Shown: in pieces, positions 53,382 through 62,817 of the stretch | Layout of the letters: each line of letters begins with the position of its first letter | How positions within the stretch are numbered: position 1 is the first letter of the stretch | NCBI GenBank assembly: GCA_963799105.1 | Contig: CAWCVR010000007.1 | Location: 310,001 to 374,000, forward strand | Reading direction: 5' to 3' | Length of the DNA: 64,000 bases | DNA from: CAWCVR01 sp963799105 | GTDB lineage: Bacteria > Acidobacteriota > Terriglobia > Bryobacterales > Bryobacteraceae | Position numbers and translations under genes: made by a program | Notes under the pieces: model-generated | Seen by the model: the letters and a program-made list of their open reading frames with translations, nothing else | Databases searched by the model: none | What the model was told of the DNA's origin: nothing

Positions 53382-55232
53382 TTATGGCTGAACGAAAGGG
53401 CCGCTGAGATGGTAGCGCCAGCGGATTCCAGCCACGGCGAGCGCGGCCCAGTGGTGGTTGCGGTTGGCTCGCTCGCCCGTCCAGAAGTCGGCCATAGGAA
53501 CCAGCGTTTTGAGATCTTCCGGCTCCCCCAAAGAGCCCATCGAGGCGACGGCCGTGAACTTTCCGTCATCGTCGCCGGCGAGCATCCTGCGGAGCAATGG
53601 AAGCGCCTTGACGCTGCCGATCCGGCAGAGAATGCCCAGCGCGGTCCGCCTGATCTCAGGGCTAAGGTCGGTGAGCAGTTTGGCCGCCTCGGCCTCGACC
53701 TGCGGCCCGCCAATCTCGCCGAGCGCAACGGGGACGATCTGCAACTGGTTGTGAATTCGATTGGAGTTCTTGAACAGCTCGATTAACTCCCCGACCGAGC
53801 GCTTCTCCTTCAGATCGCCCAGCCGGAAGGCGATCCAATGCTGCGCCAGGCGCGGCAGATTGGGGTGATTCCGAAGGACGCGAATGAGGAACATCCCTTC
53901 GTCCTGCTGCTGGCCCACCCCAGCCAAAGGGAGAAAGGCTTCCCATTTCGAGACGGAAGCTCGTCGAAGCTGGGCGCTGTCGCCAAGCCAGAGAAGAGCG
54001 AGGAATTCGTCATCCGAGAGAGAGCCGAGCCGCCCGAGCAAGCGTTCAGCGGCGCTCCGGCGCGCGGCCGGACCGAACTCCCGAATCGCCATGGCGGCAT
54101 CGCACGGCCGGCACCAGTAGCCCCCCCAGTCGCCTTTCGGGGATGCGAGCAGCGGGATGAGCAGATCCAGGTCCCTCGCGCTGCCAAACGCACGCAGGAT
54201 ACTGGACGTTGACGCAGAATCGGAATAGAGGTCGAGCGCGCTCAGGCGCGCAAACAGCGGGTGGATGGCGTCCCGTAAAGCGCTGCGCTCGGACGGAGAG
54301 GGCGACGGGAGAATGCCGATAATGGATTGGTAGCGGCGATGCTCGTCTTCGCGTTGGTCCTGCGCGACGGCCAGGAAAAGAGGGCGGGCGCGATCCGTCC
54401 GGCCGCTGTCCCGTAGAGCTTCGGCTTTCTGGAAGCGAGTCTTGGGATCGCTGTCATCCCAGATCTTTCGCAGGGCTTCCTCAACTCCGGGGAACCAGCG
54501 GAATTGGGCCTCCAGCACCCTCGCCGCTGCCAGGCTGACCCGAGAATCCGGGGAGTTCAGGGCCTTGAGCAGGGTCGGGACTCCACGAACGTCGCCAATC
54601 GACTCCAGAACCTCCACGACGCTGGTTTGTCCGGCGGGGTCCAGCTTGCCGAACAGATCCAGAATAATGGGGAGATTGGCGGGATTTCTCATCCGCTCGA
54701 AGGCGGCGAAGAGTTCTTGCCTGAATCGAGGATTGGGATCGTCGCCCAGCGCGCGAAGCTCCTCCAGCCTGCGGCGTTCGGAGGGAAGAGCGTAGATCTT
54801 CACAAAGGCGCGGACCGCCGCAATTTCCTGCGCTCCCCAATACACCTCGACGAACGGGCACGCCTTGCTTTCCCAGCCGCTCCACAACAGCGCGACCACC
54901 CGGCCGGAATCCGGCGGCACCTGGATGTACCCCATTGCGCAATCGCGGAAGCCTGGGGGATAGCAGCGCATCGCTGGCGGGCCACAGAGGCTTCGCTTGG
55001 AAGCCGGGGCTTTTCCCTTGAGAAACTCGCCTAACTCCAACACCGACTGGCAGCCGCCGGAGTCGCTCTTCTTCACCTCCGCCATTGCGATGGCGGCAGA
55101 CAGATCGACGTATTCGCCGATGCTGTAGACGTGGGTCGCATCCGGAGTCTGAGCGACGGCGGGCAGAGGGAGTGCGATGAACACCGCGCACGCGACGAGT
55201 CTGCCAACGAGCTTGCAGGCGCTTGGGCGCAT
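53382..55232 (-). CDS. Exported HEAT-repeat protein
   Basis: 616 residues. ATG 55232 places the signal peptide (LVGRLVACAVFIALPLPAVAQ) near the N-terminus; ATG 55268 is also in frame, and neither has a good ribosome-binding sequence. Residues 40-170 contain several cysteines (CQSVLELGEFLKG, RSLCGPPAMRCYPPGFRDCA) and resemble a small disulfide-bonded domain. The remainder is helical with HEAT/PBS-lyase-type repeats, for example VVEVLESIGDVRGVPTLLKA, SRVSLAAARVLEAQ and EIRRTALGILCRIGSVKALP, then LLRRMLAGDDDGKFTAVASM. Such repeats mediate protein binding. Its neighbours give no further clue. Confidence 0.83.
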   Translation of the reverse strand: MRPSACKLVGRLVACAVFIALPLPAVAQTPDATHVYSIGEYVDLSAAIAMAEVKKSDSGGCQSVLELGEFLKGKAPASKRSLCGPPAMRCYPPGFRDCAMGYIQVPPDSGRVVALLWSGWESKACPFVEVYWGAQEIAAVRAFVKIYALPSERRRLEELRALGDDPNPRFRQELFAAFERMRNPANLPIILDLFGKLDPAGQTSVVEVLESIGDVRGVPTLLKALNSPDSRVSLAAARVLEAQFRWFPGVEEALRKIWDDSDPKTRFQKAEALRDSGRTDRARPLFLAVAQDQREDEHRRYQSIIGILPSPSPSERSALRDAIHPLFARLSALDLYSDSASTSSILRAFGSARDLDLLIPLLASPKGDWGGYWCRPCDAAMAIREFGPAARRSAAERLLGRLGSLSDDEFLALLWLGDSAQLRRASVSKWEAFLPLAGVGQQQDEGMFLIRVLRNHPNLPRLAQHWIAFRLGDLKEKRSVGELIELFKNSNRIHNQLQIVPVALGEIGGPQVEAEAAKLLTDLSPEIRRTALGILCRIGSVKALPLLRRMLAGDDDGKFTAVASMGSLGEPEDLKTLVPMADFWTGERANRNHHWAALAVAGIRWRYHLSGPFVQP

Positions 55233-55332
55233 ACCAACATCCCGGCTCCGACAAGCGTACCACAACATCCATTTTCGACCGCAGGGGCACTGCGGCGCGT
55301 GTCAGGCATTTTGAGACGCCCGGCATGGGAGT

Positions 55333-55530
55333 TTACTGGCCTCCTCCCTCTGTCTTTTGGCCGGGTGGATCCGGCCCGTCGATCCACACCTCCGAGGGCA
55401 AGAGTAACAGTTTGAGTGGTCGCCGAACGAAGCGTTCCGGGTGCGCTTGGTAAGCGGCGTCGAGCACGAGTCGGCACCGGGCCAGAACGGTCTCGCTCTC
55501 GCCGAAGTGAACCATGGCCGGGGTCCGCAA
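55333..55530 (-). pseudogene. IS3-type transposase, C-terminal scrap
   Basis: The frame reads MVHFGESETVLARCRLVLDA, AYQAHPERFVRRPLKLLLLP and SEVWIDGP. AYxAHPERFVRR...LPxxVWI is the usual tail of IS3-family OrfB integrases. Nothing upstream (55531-55757) encodes the rest. The spacer 55233-55757 has no other gene. Not functional. Confidence 0.6.
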
Positions 55531-55757
55531 CCCGACACAGCGTGCTACGCGCTCCCCTCATCGCTGAAGTCATCATGCGATGGATGAGACCCGAATCTCC
55601 TAGCCTTGATCCACGGACCTCGGCAGAGCCATCGATTGACCACCCACCACTCTTGGGAGTCCCTATCAACGCCTCGTGGCCCGGTTTCACGTCTCGTTGT
55701 GGCAGTGCGCGTGGGATATCATAATCACCAGGCGAATTCGCCAGGGAGGATTTGACG

Positions 55758-57248
55758 ATGCGAATCGGACAGACTGGCTCATTGGCGGTGCTGGCGTTGG
55801 TCTTGGGGCTGGCCCAGCCGCCGTCTACCCACGCTCAGACCGGCATGTTTGAAGGTCACGGAGACGTTGGGGCGGTGTTGCACCCGGGTTCGGTGGAATA
55901 CGATGCGGCCAAGCACACGTACCGTATCACCGGCAGCGGCGAAAACCTGTGGGCCGCCGCGGACGCCTTCCAGTTTGTCTGGAAGAAAATGTCGGGCAAT
56001 GGGTCGATTGCGGCCGATATCGCATTCCCGACGGCCACCGGCGATCCCCATAAGAAGGCCGTTCTAATGATCCGGCAGAGCCTGGATGCCGATTCCGCGT
56101 ACGTGGACGTGGCCGTGCACGGTAACGGTTTGACGTCGCTGCAGTCCCGCGACGAGGGGGGTGCGGCCACCCACGAGATTCAGTCGAATGTCGCGGCGCC
56201 CAAGCGGGTGCGCCTGGCCCGGTCGGGAGCTTACTTCTATCTGTCGGTCGCTGCCGTTGGGGAGGATCCGCACCTGGCCGGGGGATCGATGCGGATGGCC
56301 TTGCGGGACCCGTTCTACATCGGCATTGGGGTCTGCGCTCACAATAAGGATGCCGTCGAAACCGCCGTCTTCAGCAACGTGGAAGTGGCGCTGGCGCCGG
56401 CCGCGTCCGGGCAGCCGAAGCTGTACAGCACGCTCGAAACCATCACCGTGGCGTCCACCGACCGGCGCGTGGTCTACGTGGCGCCGGGTCGTTTCGAAGC
56501 GCCCAATTGGACGCGCGACAACTGGCTGCTGTTCAATGCCGACGGACACCTGCTTCGCATTCCGGCGGATGGCGGCAAGCCGCAACCCATCGACACCGGT
56601 TTCGCCACGCGTCTGAACAACGACCATGGCATCTCGCCCGACGGCACGCTGCTGGCCGTCAGCGACCAATCGCAGGAGGAGCGCCGGTCGATCGTCTACA
56701 TCGTGCCCATTGGCGGCGGGGCGCCGCGCCGGATCACGGAGAAGTCGCCTTCGTATTGGCACGGCTGGTCGCCCGATGGCAAGACTCTGGCTTTTTGCGG
56801 CGAGCGCAACGGCAATTTCGATGTCTACACGATTCCCGCGGCCGGCGGAGAGGAAACGCGCCTGACTACTGCCGAGGGACTTGACGATGGCCCGGAGTAC
56901 TCGCCCGATGGCCAGTACATCTACTTCAACTCCGTGCGCACCGGGACGATGCAAATCTGGCGCATGAAGCCGGATGGCAGCGGGCAGGAGCAGGTCACGT
57001 CCGATGGTTTCAATAACTGGTTTCCTCACATTTCGCCGGATGGCCGGCAGATTGTGTTCGTCACCTACGAAAAGGAAGTCAGCGGTCATCCGGAGAACAA
57101 GGATGTGATGCTGCGGCTGCTGACGCTCGGCACCGGAAAGATCACCGTGTTGGCGAGACTATTCGGCGGCCAGGGAACCATCAACGTGCCCTCCTGGTCA
57201 TCGGACGGCCGCAGACTGGCGTTCGTGAGCTATCAACTGGTGCCGTAG
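55758..57248 (+). CDS. Exported TolB-like PD40 beta-propeller protein
   Basis: 496 residues. ATG 55758 is preceded by AGGGAGGA at eight bases. The signal peptide (SLAVLALVLGLAQPPSTHAQ) is followed by a beta-sandwich of about 190 residues (YRITGSGENLWAAADAFQFV, KAVLMIRQSLDADSAYVDVA), which resembles DUF1349/laminin-G-like lectin folds. From residue 240 come PD40 blades: HGISPDGTLLAVSD, HGWSPDGKTLAFCG, PEYSPDGQYIYFNS, PHISPDGRQIVFVT and PSWSSDGRRLAFVS. Such propellers bind proteins or glycans in the periplasm. No CxxCH motif or TPR is present, unlike 19153 and 30681. It stands alone. Confidence 0.88.
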   Translation: MRIGQTGSLAVLALVLGLAQPPSTHAQTGMFEGHGDVGAVLHPGSVEYDAAKHTYRITGSGENLWAAADAFQFVWKKMSGNGSIAADIAFPTATGDPHKKAVLMIRQSLDADSAYVDVAVHGNGLTSLQSRDEGGAATHEIQSNVAAPKRVRLARSGAYFYLSVAAVGEDPHLAGGSMRMALRDPFYIGIGVCAHNKDAVETAVFSNVEVALAPAASGQPKLYSTLETITVASTDRRVVYVAPGRFEAPNWTRDNWLLFNADGHLLRIPADGGKPQPIDTGFATRLNNDHGISPDGTLLAVSDQSQEERRSIVYIVPIGGGAPRRITEKSPSYWHGWSPDGKTLAFCGERNGNFDVYTIPAAGGEETRLTTAEGLDDGPEYSPDGQYIYFNSVRTGTMQIWRMKPDGSGQEQVTSDGFNNWFPHISPDGRQIVFVTYEKEVSGHPENKDVMLRLLTLGTGKITVLARLFGGQGTINVPSWSSDGRRLAFVSYQLVP

Positions 57249-57788
57249 GTGCTGCTAACTTTCAATAGCTTGCCGCCTGCGGCGGTTCTGTGGGGCAGGT
57301 TGGTAAGCACTGCTGTCCAAATTGGACAGGCCGCATCGTCGTGCGCGTTGTAGCCAATAGGCATAACTCCTCGTTCCCGCTCGATTGGTCAGCGGGTTAG
57401 GGCGTATCTGGGTTCGGATTTGCTGTCCTAATCCCGCCCTCCGAACCCTCCTGTTTCCCGCCTTGCGAAGTTGTCCACCGCCGGTCTGCTGTCCAGTTGC
57501 CGCCGCCTGAAACTCCAACGCCAGTTGCCCATCGTGCACGCCCGCCAGGACCGGAGGCGCCTGGAACGGATGGTCCAGCTGTCGAGCACGAGCGCCTTGA
57601 GTTTGTGCCATTGGTTCGTTTGCGGAACCGCAACCGGATCATTCATTCGAGCCCTCATAATGGGCAATATCGGTAGCCATTTGGACCTTACCTCGCCGTG
57701 GCAAGGACATCAAGCGGGACCGGAGACGACAGAGTCGGCTTGAGCAAGGCGCCGTTCACGATGTAGGCGCGATGTACAATGTCTTCTC
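57249..57788. other. Spacer with no supported gene
   Basis: 540 bases. One minus-strand frame (about 57600-57650) reads QWHKLKALVLDS, which resembles the N-terminus of a lineage-typical tyrosine integrase, but the frame decays at once. The 3' side of the preceding gene has a GC-rich stretch (57270-57300) without a T-run. I annotate nothing further here. Confidence 0.5.
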
Positions 57789-57960
57789 ATGCCGCTGTCA
57801 GCAGGCGACCGCGCCGGGCCTTGCGAAATCGCCGCCCCGATCGGCGCCGACGGGACGGGCTCGGGCCAGACCACCGAGCGCCACGCGCTGTCGCGGTTCA
57901 TGCCGCAAGAGGAGCGCATGGTCACTGTCGAAGATACGGCGGAAGTGCAACTCCAGCGCG
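57789..57960 (+). pseudogene. Relic of a CpaF/TadA-type secretion ATPase
   Basis: A short frame reads IGADGTGSGQTTERHALSRF and MPQEERMVTVEDTAEVQLQ. This matches the Walker A and following region of CpaF/TadA ATPases, where the family has GGTGSGKTTLLNALSRFIP and ERIVTVEDTAELQL. The Walker A lysine is replaced by glutamine, and nothing before or after matches. It is a 40-residue scrap of an otherwise lost gene. Not functional. Confidence 0.6.
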
Positions 57961-58036
57961 GGCGGGTGAGCGGCAATCCGCTGCCACATTGGACATTTGC
58001 CGCGGTGGTGACCTTGATCCGGCAGGCTGGCCCGTC

Positions 58037-58265
58037 ATGAGACGCCTGACATCGGCCCTCGCAATTGCCGGTTCGGCGGCGGTAGCTTTCGCTCTGCGGG
58101 TGCTGCCGGCGTATCCCGTGGTTTTCCCGGGCGATGGAGTCAACTTCCAGGAGAGCGCCGCGTGGTTCCACGTGCGTACGGTTCACAATCTGCTGGCGCA
58201 TTTCCCGCACCGCTCGGGGTTCGATCCGTATGCGCTGTATCCGGGCGGGCAAAACATCCCCACGG
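58037..58265 (+). pseudogene. STT3-like glycosyltransferase, N-terminal fragment
   Basis: From ATG 58037 the frame encodes a transmembrane segment (ALAIAGSAAVAFALRVLPAY), then VFPGDGVNFQESAAWFHVRT and GFDPYALYPGGQN. A D-x-x-x followed by an AWFH.RT element is the first luminal loop of STT3/PglB-type oligosaccharyltransferases. The match ends abruptly at about 58265, where an IS1380-type transposase relic begins on the other strand. The other dozen membrane segments of the family are absent. The gene was evidently interrupted or deleted by the insertion. Confidence 0.6.
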
Positions 58266-58808
58266 GATCGTCGGTGGCATCCAGATCCAGAACGATGCGC
58301 TCGGGTTGCCGCTCCTGGGCCTGGATGTAGAGATCCACCAGGAGGCGATCCACGGCGGCCTCGTCCATGACGATCTTCCTGTAGCGGGCATTGGGCTTGG
58401 CGTCGGCGGGCGTGAGTTCCAGCCGGTTCAAGGTACTCTTGCCGGCGCCGGCTTTGCCGCGGTCCCGCTTCCGCCGCCGGTGCCCGCCCTCCACGTCGCG
58501 CTTGCCGCTCAGCAGCGCCAGCAAGGGATCTTGCCGCAACCGGTCGTAGTCGTTCAGATCCTCGTAGCCCAAGGCGATGCCGTACACGCGCTGCCGCACC
58601 AACTCGCTGACGCTGTGCTCGACCAGATCTGCTCGCCGGTAGTCGCGGAAACAGTTGGCGAACTGGCGCAGGATGCGGGTCTGCTGTTCCACCGGCGGAG
58701 CAACAGTGCACCGGCCTCGGTGGCGATCCGTCCGCCGTCGAAGCGGGCCACCACGTCACGCGAACAATGAGGTGCAAACGGGAAGCAGGATTGGGTACAC
58801 TCTGTCAT
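58266..58808 (-). pseudogene. IS1380-type transposase, frameshifted and truncated
   Basis: The first frame from 58808 reads CTQSCFPFAPHCSRDVVARF and DGGRIATEAGALLL. Register shifts near 58690, and a second frame continues with QQTRILRQFANCFRDYRRAD, VYGIALGYEDLNDYDRLRQD, LLALLSGKRD and RIVLDLDATDDP. These are the conserved blocks of IS1380-family transposases up to the first catalytic aspartates. The rest is missing where the STT3 relic begins. A hairpin with IS1380-like ends lies just upstream (58807-58885). Confidence 0.75.
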
Positions 58809-58885
58809 AGCAAAAAGCCGCTTTCTCCCTGGCGCAAACTGTTGTCTGGAAACTCAGTTATGCCATGAAAAGCGGCTTTTGCTAT
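58807..58885. repeat. Inverted repeat at the end of the IS1380 relic
   Basis: ATAGCAAAAAGCCGCTTTC (58807-58825) and GAAAAGCGGCTTTTGCTAT (58867-58885) are inverted copies apart from a one-base difference in the A-run. The arms are separated by 41 bases. They lie directly upstream of the transposase start and probably mark the outer end and leader of the element. Confidence 0.6.
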
Positions 58886-59002
58886 AGATCGGTGAGATAT
58901 CCGGGCTAACAAGGCCGCGCTCCGGGTCCGTCCGCGAAGCCCGGCGATCCGCCGCGCCTCACGCTGTATCCCTCGCTCCTCTCGGCCGAAGCGTGTCAGC
59001 CC

Positions 59003-61207
59003 CTACGAACCTACTTGGAAGGTTCCGGCAACCTGCAGGCTGGATGGCGCTGAGGAGTTTCCCAGATACACGGTGTAGGTGCCTGGCGCGGTCAGCCAAC
59101 TCTTCGAGTTCGTGTCCCAGTACGACAGCGGATGCGAAGAATCGTTCTCATCCACTTCCACCGTCACGCTCTGCTGCTGTCCGGGCGTGAGCCAAACCTT
59201 CTGCCATCCCACCAGGCGCTTGGGCGGCTCACCCGCGCTGGCCGGCAGTGCCAGGTAAACCTGCGCCACTTCCGCGCCTGCCACCGTACCCGTGTTCGTC
59301 AGGTTGAACGTCACCCGTAGGTTGGGATTGCCGCGTGTCAGGTTGTTCGCCAGCGCCACGTTGGAAAACTGGAAGGTGGTGTACGACAGTCCAAAGCCAA
59401 AAGGGAACTCCGGAGTGTACCCTTGGGAGTCGTACCACTTATAGCCGACCAGCAGGCCTTCGGAGTAGTTCGTCACAAAGGGGGTGGCTGCGGACGGCGA
59501 CCCGGGAATCACCGGGCGGGGCAGATCGTTCACGCTGGCGGGAAACGTAATCGGCAGCTTGCCCGACGGGTTCACGCCGCCGAACAGGATATTGGCGATC
59601 GCCTGCCCGCCGCGAATCCCGGGAAACCAGGCCTCCAGCACCGCGCTCACGCTGCCCAGCCACGGCAGCACTTGCGCCCCGCCATTTTCCATCACCACGA
59701 TGGTGTGCGGATTGGCGCCCGCCACCGCTTGCACCAGCGTGTCTTGATTGATGGGCGGCGAGTGAATCACGTCGGTGAAATTCAGGCTTGGCAGGTCCAT
59801 CCCTTCGCTGGTCCACTGGCTCACGAATACGATCGCCACGTCCGAGGATGCCGCCAGCCTGGCTGCCGTGGTGGTACTGGTTCCATCGTTGTACGACACC
59901 GTCGCGTTGGGCGCCGCGGCCCGGATCCACTCGAGCGGCGGAGACGGATCCCAGACCACCCGCGACCAGCCGGGAACGGCGGGATACCCTTCATAGAGCG
60001 CCGCGCCCTCGGTCGGATACACCTGCGCCGAGCCGCCGCCCGAGATCACCCCGATATCGGCGTGCGAGCCGATCACCGCGATCGAGTTGAGCTTCGCCGC
60101 GTTCAGGGGCAGTTGCCCATTCGCGTTCTTCAGCAGCACCGCGCCCTGCTCCTCCACGGTTTGCGCGATGGCCTCGTCGGCGGCCACCATGGCCGGGCCG
60201 AGCGACGTGACGGCGGGCGGCTGGTTGAAGACTCCCACCTGGTACATCGCGTGCAGAATTCGTGTCACCATGTCGTCCACGCGCGATTGCGGCACCTGGC
60301 CCGATGCCACGGCCGCCTCAAGCGCAGTGGCGTTGAAGAACTGGTTGTCCGGCTGTTCCTGATCCAGCCCGGCATTCGCCGCGGTTGCGGCCGTCGAGGC
60401 GGGCCCCGAGGCCGGCAGCGCCCACCAGTCCGACATGACAAATCCAGTGAAGCCCCAATCGGTCTTTAGCACCTGGGTGAGTAAGTATGGGTTCTCGCAG
60501 GCCCAGACGCCGTTCAGCAGGTTATAGGAGCACATCACCGACTGCACGCCCGCGTCCTTGACGCCGATCTCAAACGCCAGCAGGTCGCTTTCGCGCCCGC
60601 CGCGGTCGTCGATGATGACGTTACTTTCGGTGCGGCCGGTCTCCTGGTCGTTGAACGCGTAGTGCTTCACGCACCCGATCACGTGCTGGTCCTGAATGGC
60701 CATCACGTGAGCCGCGGCGATCTTGCCGGCCAGGATCGGATCTTCACCCTTGGTCTCGAAGGTGCGGCCGTCGCGCGGCTCCCGGCCAATCAAATTGGTG
60801 TTTCCCCCCAGGTTCACGTTCAGCCCGAACGCGCTGGCCTCCGCGCCGATTACCGATCCGAACTGATACGCCAGAGGCACGTCCCAGGTGGCGGCGCTGG
60901 CGATGGAGGACGGCAGCGCCGTGGCCGGCCTCGCGCTATCGGCCACTCCCAGGCTGCCGTCGGCGAAGTAGAGGTCCGGAATGCCCAGCTTTGGAATGCC
61001 GGGGATATAGCCGCCCGCGCCATTCGGCGGGTTGAAGATGTTGGTGACGGGGCCGAGCGCTCCGGCCACCAGTTGCAGTTTCTGCGCCTGCGTCATCTGG
61101 CTGAGCATGTACCGCGCCATTTGTGCCGCAACCTGGTCCGCAGTGGACGGAGCCGGCAGCCAGAACCTGCCCGTGGCGCCGCCGATGGTCAGCACCCCTT
61201 CGACGGG
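59003..61207 (-). CDS. Glycoside hydrolase family 3 piece of a GH16-TIGR03437-GH3 protein
   Basis: From 61207 the frame reads PVEGVLTIGGATGRFWLPAP, the missing tail of the TIGR03437 domain encoded just upstream in another frame. A GH3 enzyme follows. Conserved blocks are QMTQAQKLQLVAG, GIPDLYFADGSLGV, FETKGEDPILAGKIAAAHVM, CVKHYAFNDQETGRTESNV and the nucleophile motif GFVMSDWWA (Asp). Next comes the second domain (AVLLKNANGQLPLN, VIGSHADIGVISGGGSAQVY, GKLPITFPAS). A fibronectin-III-like domain ends the chain (PFGFGLSYTTFQFSN, GEPPKRLVGWQKVWLTPGQQ). GH3 enzymes release terminal beta-glucose or similar residues from oligosaccharides. If translated alone it would start at ATG 61120. No separate signal peptide exists, supporting the fusion view. 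Confidence 0.88.
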   Translation of the reverse strand, partial: PVEGVLTIGGATGRFWLPAPSTADQVAAQMARYMLSQMTQAQKLQLVAGALGPVTNIFNPPNGAGGYIPGIPKLGIPDLYFADGSLGVADSARPATALPSSIASAATWDVPLAYQFGSVIGAEASAFGLNVNLGGNTNLIGREPRDGRTFETKGEDPILAGKIAAAHVMAIQDQHVIGCVKHYAFNDQETGRTESNVIIDDRGGRESDLLAFEIGVKDAGVQSVMCSYNLLNGVWACENPYLLTQVLKTDWGFTGFVMSDWWALPASGPASTAATAANAGLDQEQPDNQFFNATALEAAVASGQVPQSRVDDMVTRILHAMYQVGVFNQPPAVTSLGPAMVAADEAIAQTVEEQGAVLLKNANGQLPLNAAKLNSIAVIGSHADIGVISGGGSAQVYPTEGAALYEGYPAVPGWSRVVWDPSPPLEWIRAAAPNATVSYNDGTSTTTAARLAASSDVAIVFVSQWTSEGMDLPSLNFTDVIHSPPINQDTLVQAVAGANPHTIVVMENGGAQVLPWLGSVSAVLEAWFPGIRGGQAIANILFGGVNPSGKLPITFPASVNDLPRPVIPGSPSAATPFVTNYSEGLLVGYKWYDSQGYTPEFPFGFGLSYTTFQFSNVALANNLTRGNPNLRVTFNLTNTGTVAGAEVAQVYLALPASAGEPPKRLVGWQKVWLTPGQQQSVTVEVDENDSSHPLSYWDTNSKSWLTAPGTYTVYLGNSSAPSSLQVAGTFQVGS

Positions 61208-62751
61208 GCGCCCGCCGGAATGCCCGCCGGATACCGGAAGTTCAACTGGTCGATGATGTAGCCCGGCGCCGCTCCGCAGTAAGTCACCGTGGCCGCCGTG
61301 CCGCCAATCGTCAACTGGCAGCTCGCCGTGCCGCCCACCACCGATAAGTCGTTGAGGCTCGTTGCGCCGTCGCCCACGCCGTCCTGCTCGGGCGCGTTCT
61401 TCGGCCCCAGTCCGTTGGCCCAGAGTTGATACGTGCCGCCCGCCTGGAGGGCGCACTGCGAGATGGGGCAGCCTTCCGCCGCCGTTCCGGTCACCCACGC
61501 CATTCCGGTCGAGTAGTTGTTGAGAAACATGGAAGGCGCGGCCGTGGACGCGATGGTAATCTGCTCGACGGCGCTTTGCCCGCCCGCGCTCGTCACCTGC
61601 ACATTCACCGCGCCGGGCGCGGTTTCCCACGGCACCTGGAAATTGATTTGCGCCGGGCTGACGAATATGAGCGGCGCCTTAACGCCGTTCACGCTCACGC
61701 TCACGCCGGCCACCGAGGTGAGGAAGTCGTTGCCGCTGCCGAGCACTTGCGCGCCCTGGTACGTGCCATCGGCGAGGTTGTTGCCGAACAGCGTCGCCAG
61801 GCTGCCGGGCGCAATGTCTCCAAGGTAAGAAGCGGCATTCAGAATTCCCGAGGGCGCGATCACCGGCGTCGTGGGGCTGACCGTGACCGGTTGATAGACG
61901 CGCACGTAATCCACCAGCATGTCCTGGTTCGGAAATGGCGAGTTGGCACTCGGCGTTCCGAGAAACGTGTTGGGCCCGCCGATCGCCAGGTTCAGCAGAA
62001 CGAAAAACGGCGCGTTGAACACCCATGGCGCGCCGGAGGGCAGCGATGCCCGCGTGCGCGTCGCGTAAGTAGCCCCATCGACGAGGAATTGGATCGAGTT
62101 CTCCGACCATTGAATGGCGTAGACGTGGTAATCGTCGTACACCGTTTCGCCCAAGGGGAGTGCCGTTGACGCGCCTATGCCGGCACCCCCGTTATAGTCG
62201 GGCGCGCCCGGGGAGCTGCTCGCCGGACCGTGGATTGTGCCGTTGTTGAGGGACGCATCGTTGACACTGCCGTAGGTGCCGAAATTCTCCATGATGTCGA
62301 TTTCGCCGCACGCCGGCCATGGGTTGGTTCCGATATTCTCGCCCAGCATCCAGAAGGCGGGCCACACGCCACGGCCGAACGGAAGCTTGATTCTGGCTTC
62401 CACCAGGCCGTAGGTAAAGCTCAGATCCGCGGAGTGAGTGGAAGCGCCGGGGCTCCCGGTCTGCAAGCGCGCGGACGTGTAATTGCCGCTTGAATCGCGG
62501 ATCGCCCTGATTACCAGGTTGCCTTTGCCGTCCTGAAACGCGTTGTTGGTGGAGTTCGTGTAGGTTTCGATTTCGCCGTTGCCCCAGCCCCCGCCGCCCA
62601 GATCGTTGTTCCACTTCGAGGGGTCGGGCGGGGTGCCCGCCGGGCCGTTGAACTCGTCGCTCCACACGAGCTGCCAGCCGGTGCCCGTCGTCTGGGACGC
62701 TGCCGCGAGCGCGGTCAGTAACGTCAAGGATGTAACCAAAAGGATACGCAT
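61189..62751 (-). CDS. Glycoside hydrolase family 16 with TIGR03437 domain (5' piece of a fused hydrolase)
   Basis: 520 residues from ATG 62751, which starts the signal peptide MRILLVTSLTLLTALAAASQ. Residues 25-275 are GH16: WQLVWSDEFNGPAGTPPDPS, YTSARLQTGS, EARIKLPFGRGVWPAFWML and the catalytic motif GEIDIMENF (E150, D152, E155). WVFNAPFFVLLNLAIGG follows. This subfamily cleaves beta-1,3- or mixed-linkage glucans such as laminarin. The TIGR03437 domain follows (GILNAASYLGDIAPGSLATL, FGNNLADGTYQG, INFQVPWETAPGAV). It ends early at PAGIPAGAPSKGC because of a one-base deletion near 61205; restoring one base links it to the GH3 piece. Together they would degrade beta-glucan outside the cell. Confidence 0.88.
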   Translation of the reverse strand: MRILLVTSLTLLTALAAASQTTGTGWQLVWSDEFNGPAGTPPDPSKWNNDLGGGGWGNGEIETYTNSTNNAFQDGKGNLVIRAIRDSSGNYTSARLQTGSPGASTHSADLSFTYGLVEARIKLPFGRGVWPAFWMLGENIGTNPWPACGEIDIMENFGTYGSVNDASLNNGTIHGPASSSPGAPDYNGGAGIGASTALPLGETVYDDYHVYAIQWSENSIQFLVDGATYATRTRASLPSGAPWVFNAPFFVLLNLAIGGPNTFLGTPSANSPFPNQDMLVDYVRVYQPVTVSPTTPVIAPSGILNAASYLGDIAPGSLATLFGNNLADGTYQGAQVLGSGNDFLTSVAGVSVSVNGVKAPLIFVSPAQINFQVPWETAPGAVNVQVTSAGGQSAVEQITIASTAAPSMFLNNYSTGMAWVTGTAAEGCPISQCALQAGGTYQLWANGLGPKNAPEQDGVGDGATSLNDLSVVGGTASCQLTIGGTAATVTYCGAAPGYIIDQLNFRYPAGIPAGAPSKGC

Positions 62752-62817
62752 AAGCCCATCTCGATCATGGACCAACCGGAGCGGCATTTCAAGGTGGCCC
62801 GGCCATCCGGCGCCGCG

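Noticed and set aside
57428..57667. Integrase N-terminus (QWHKLKALVLDS)
   Set aside because: Only about a dozen residues match and the frame decays at once; too little to annotate as a pseudogene.
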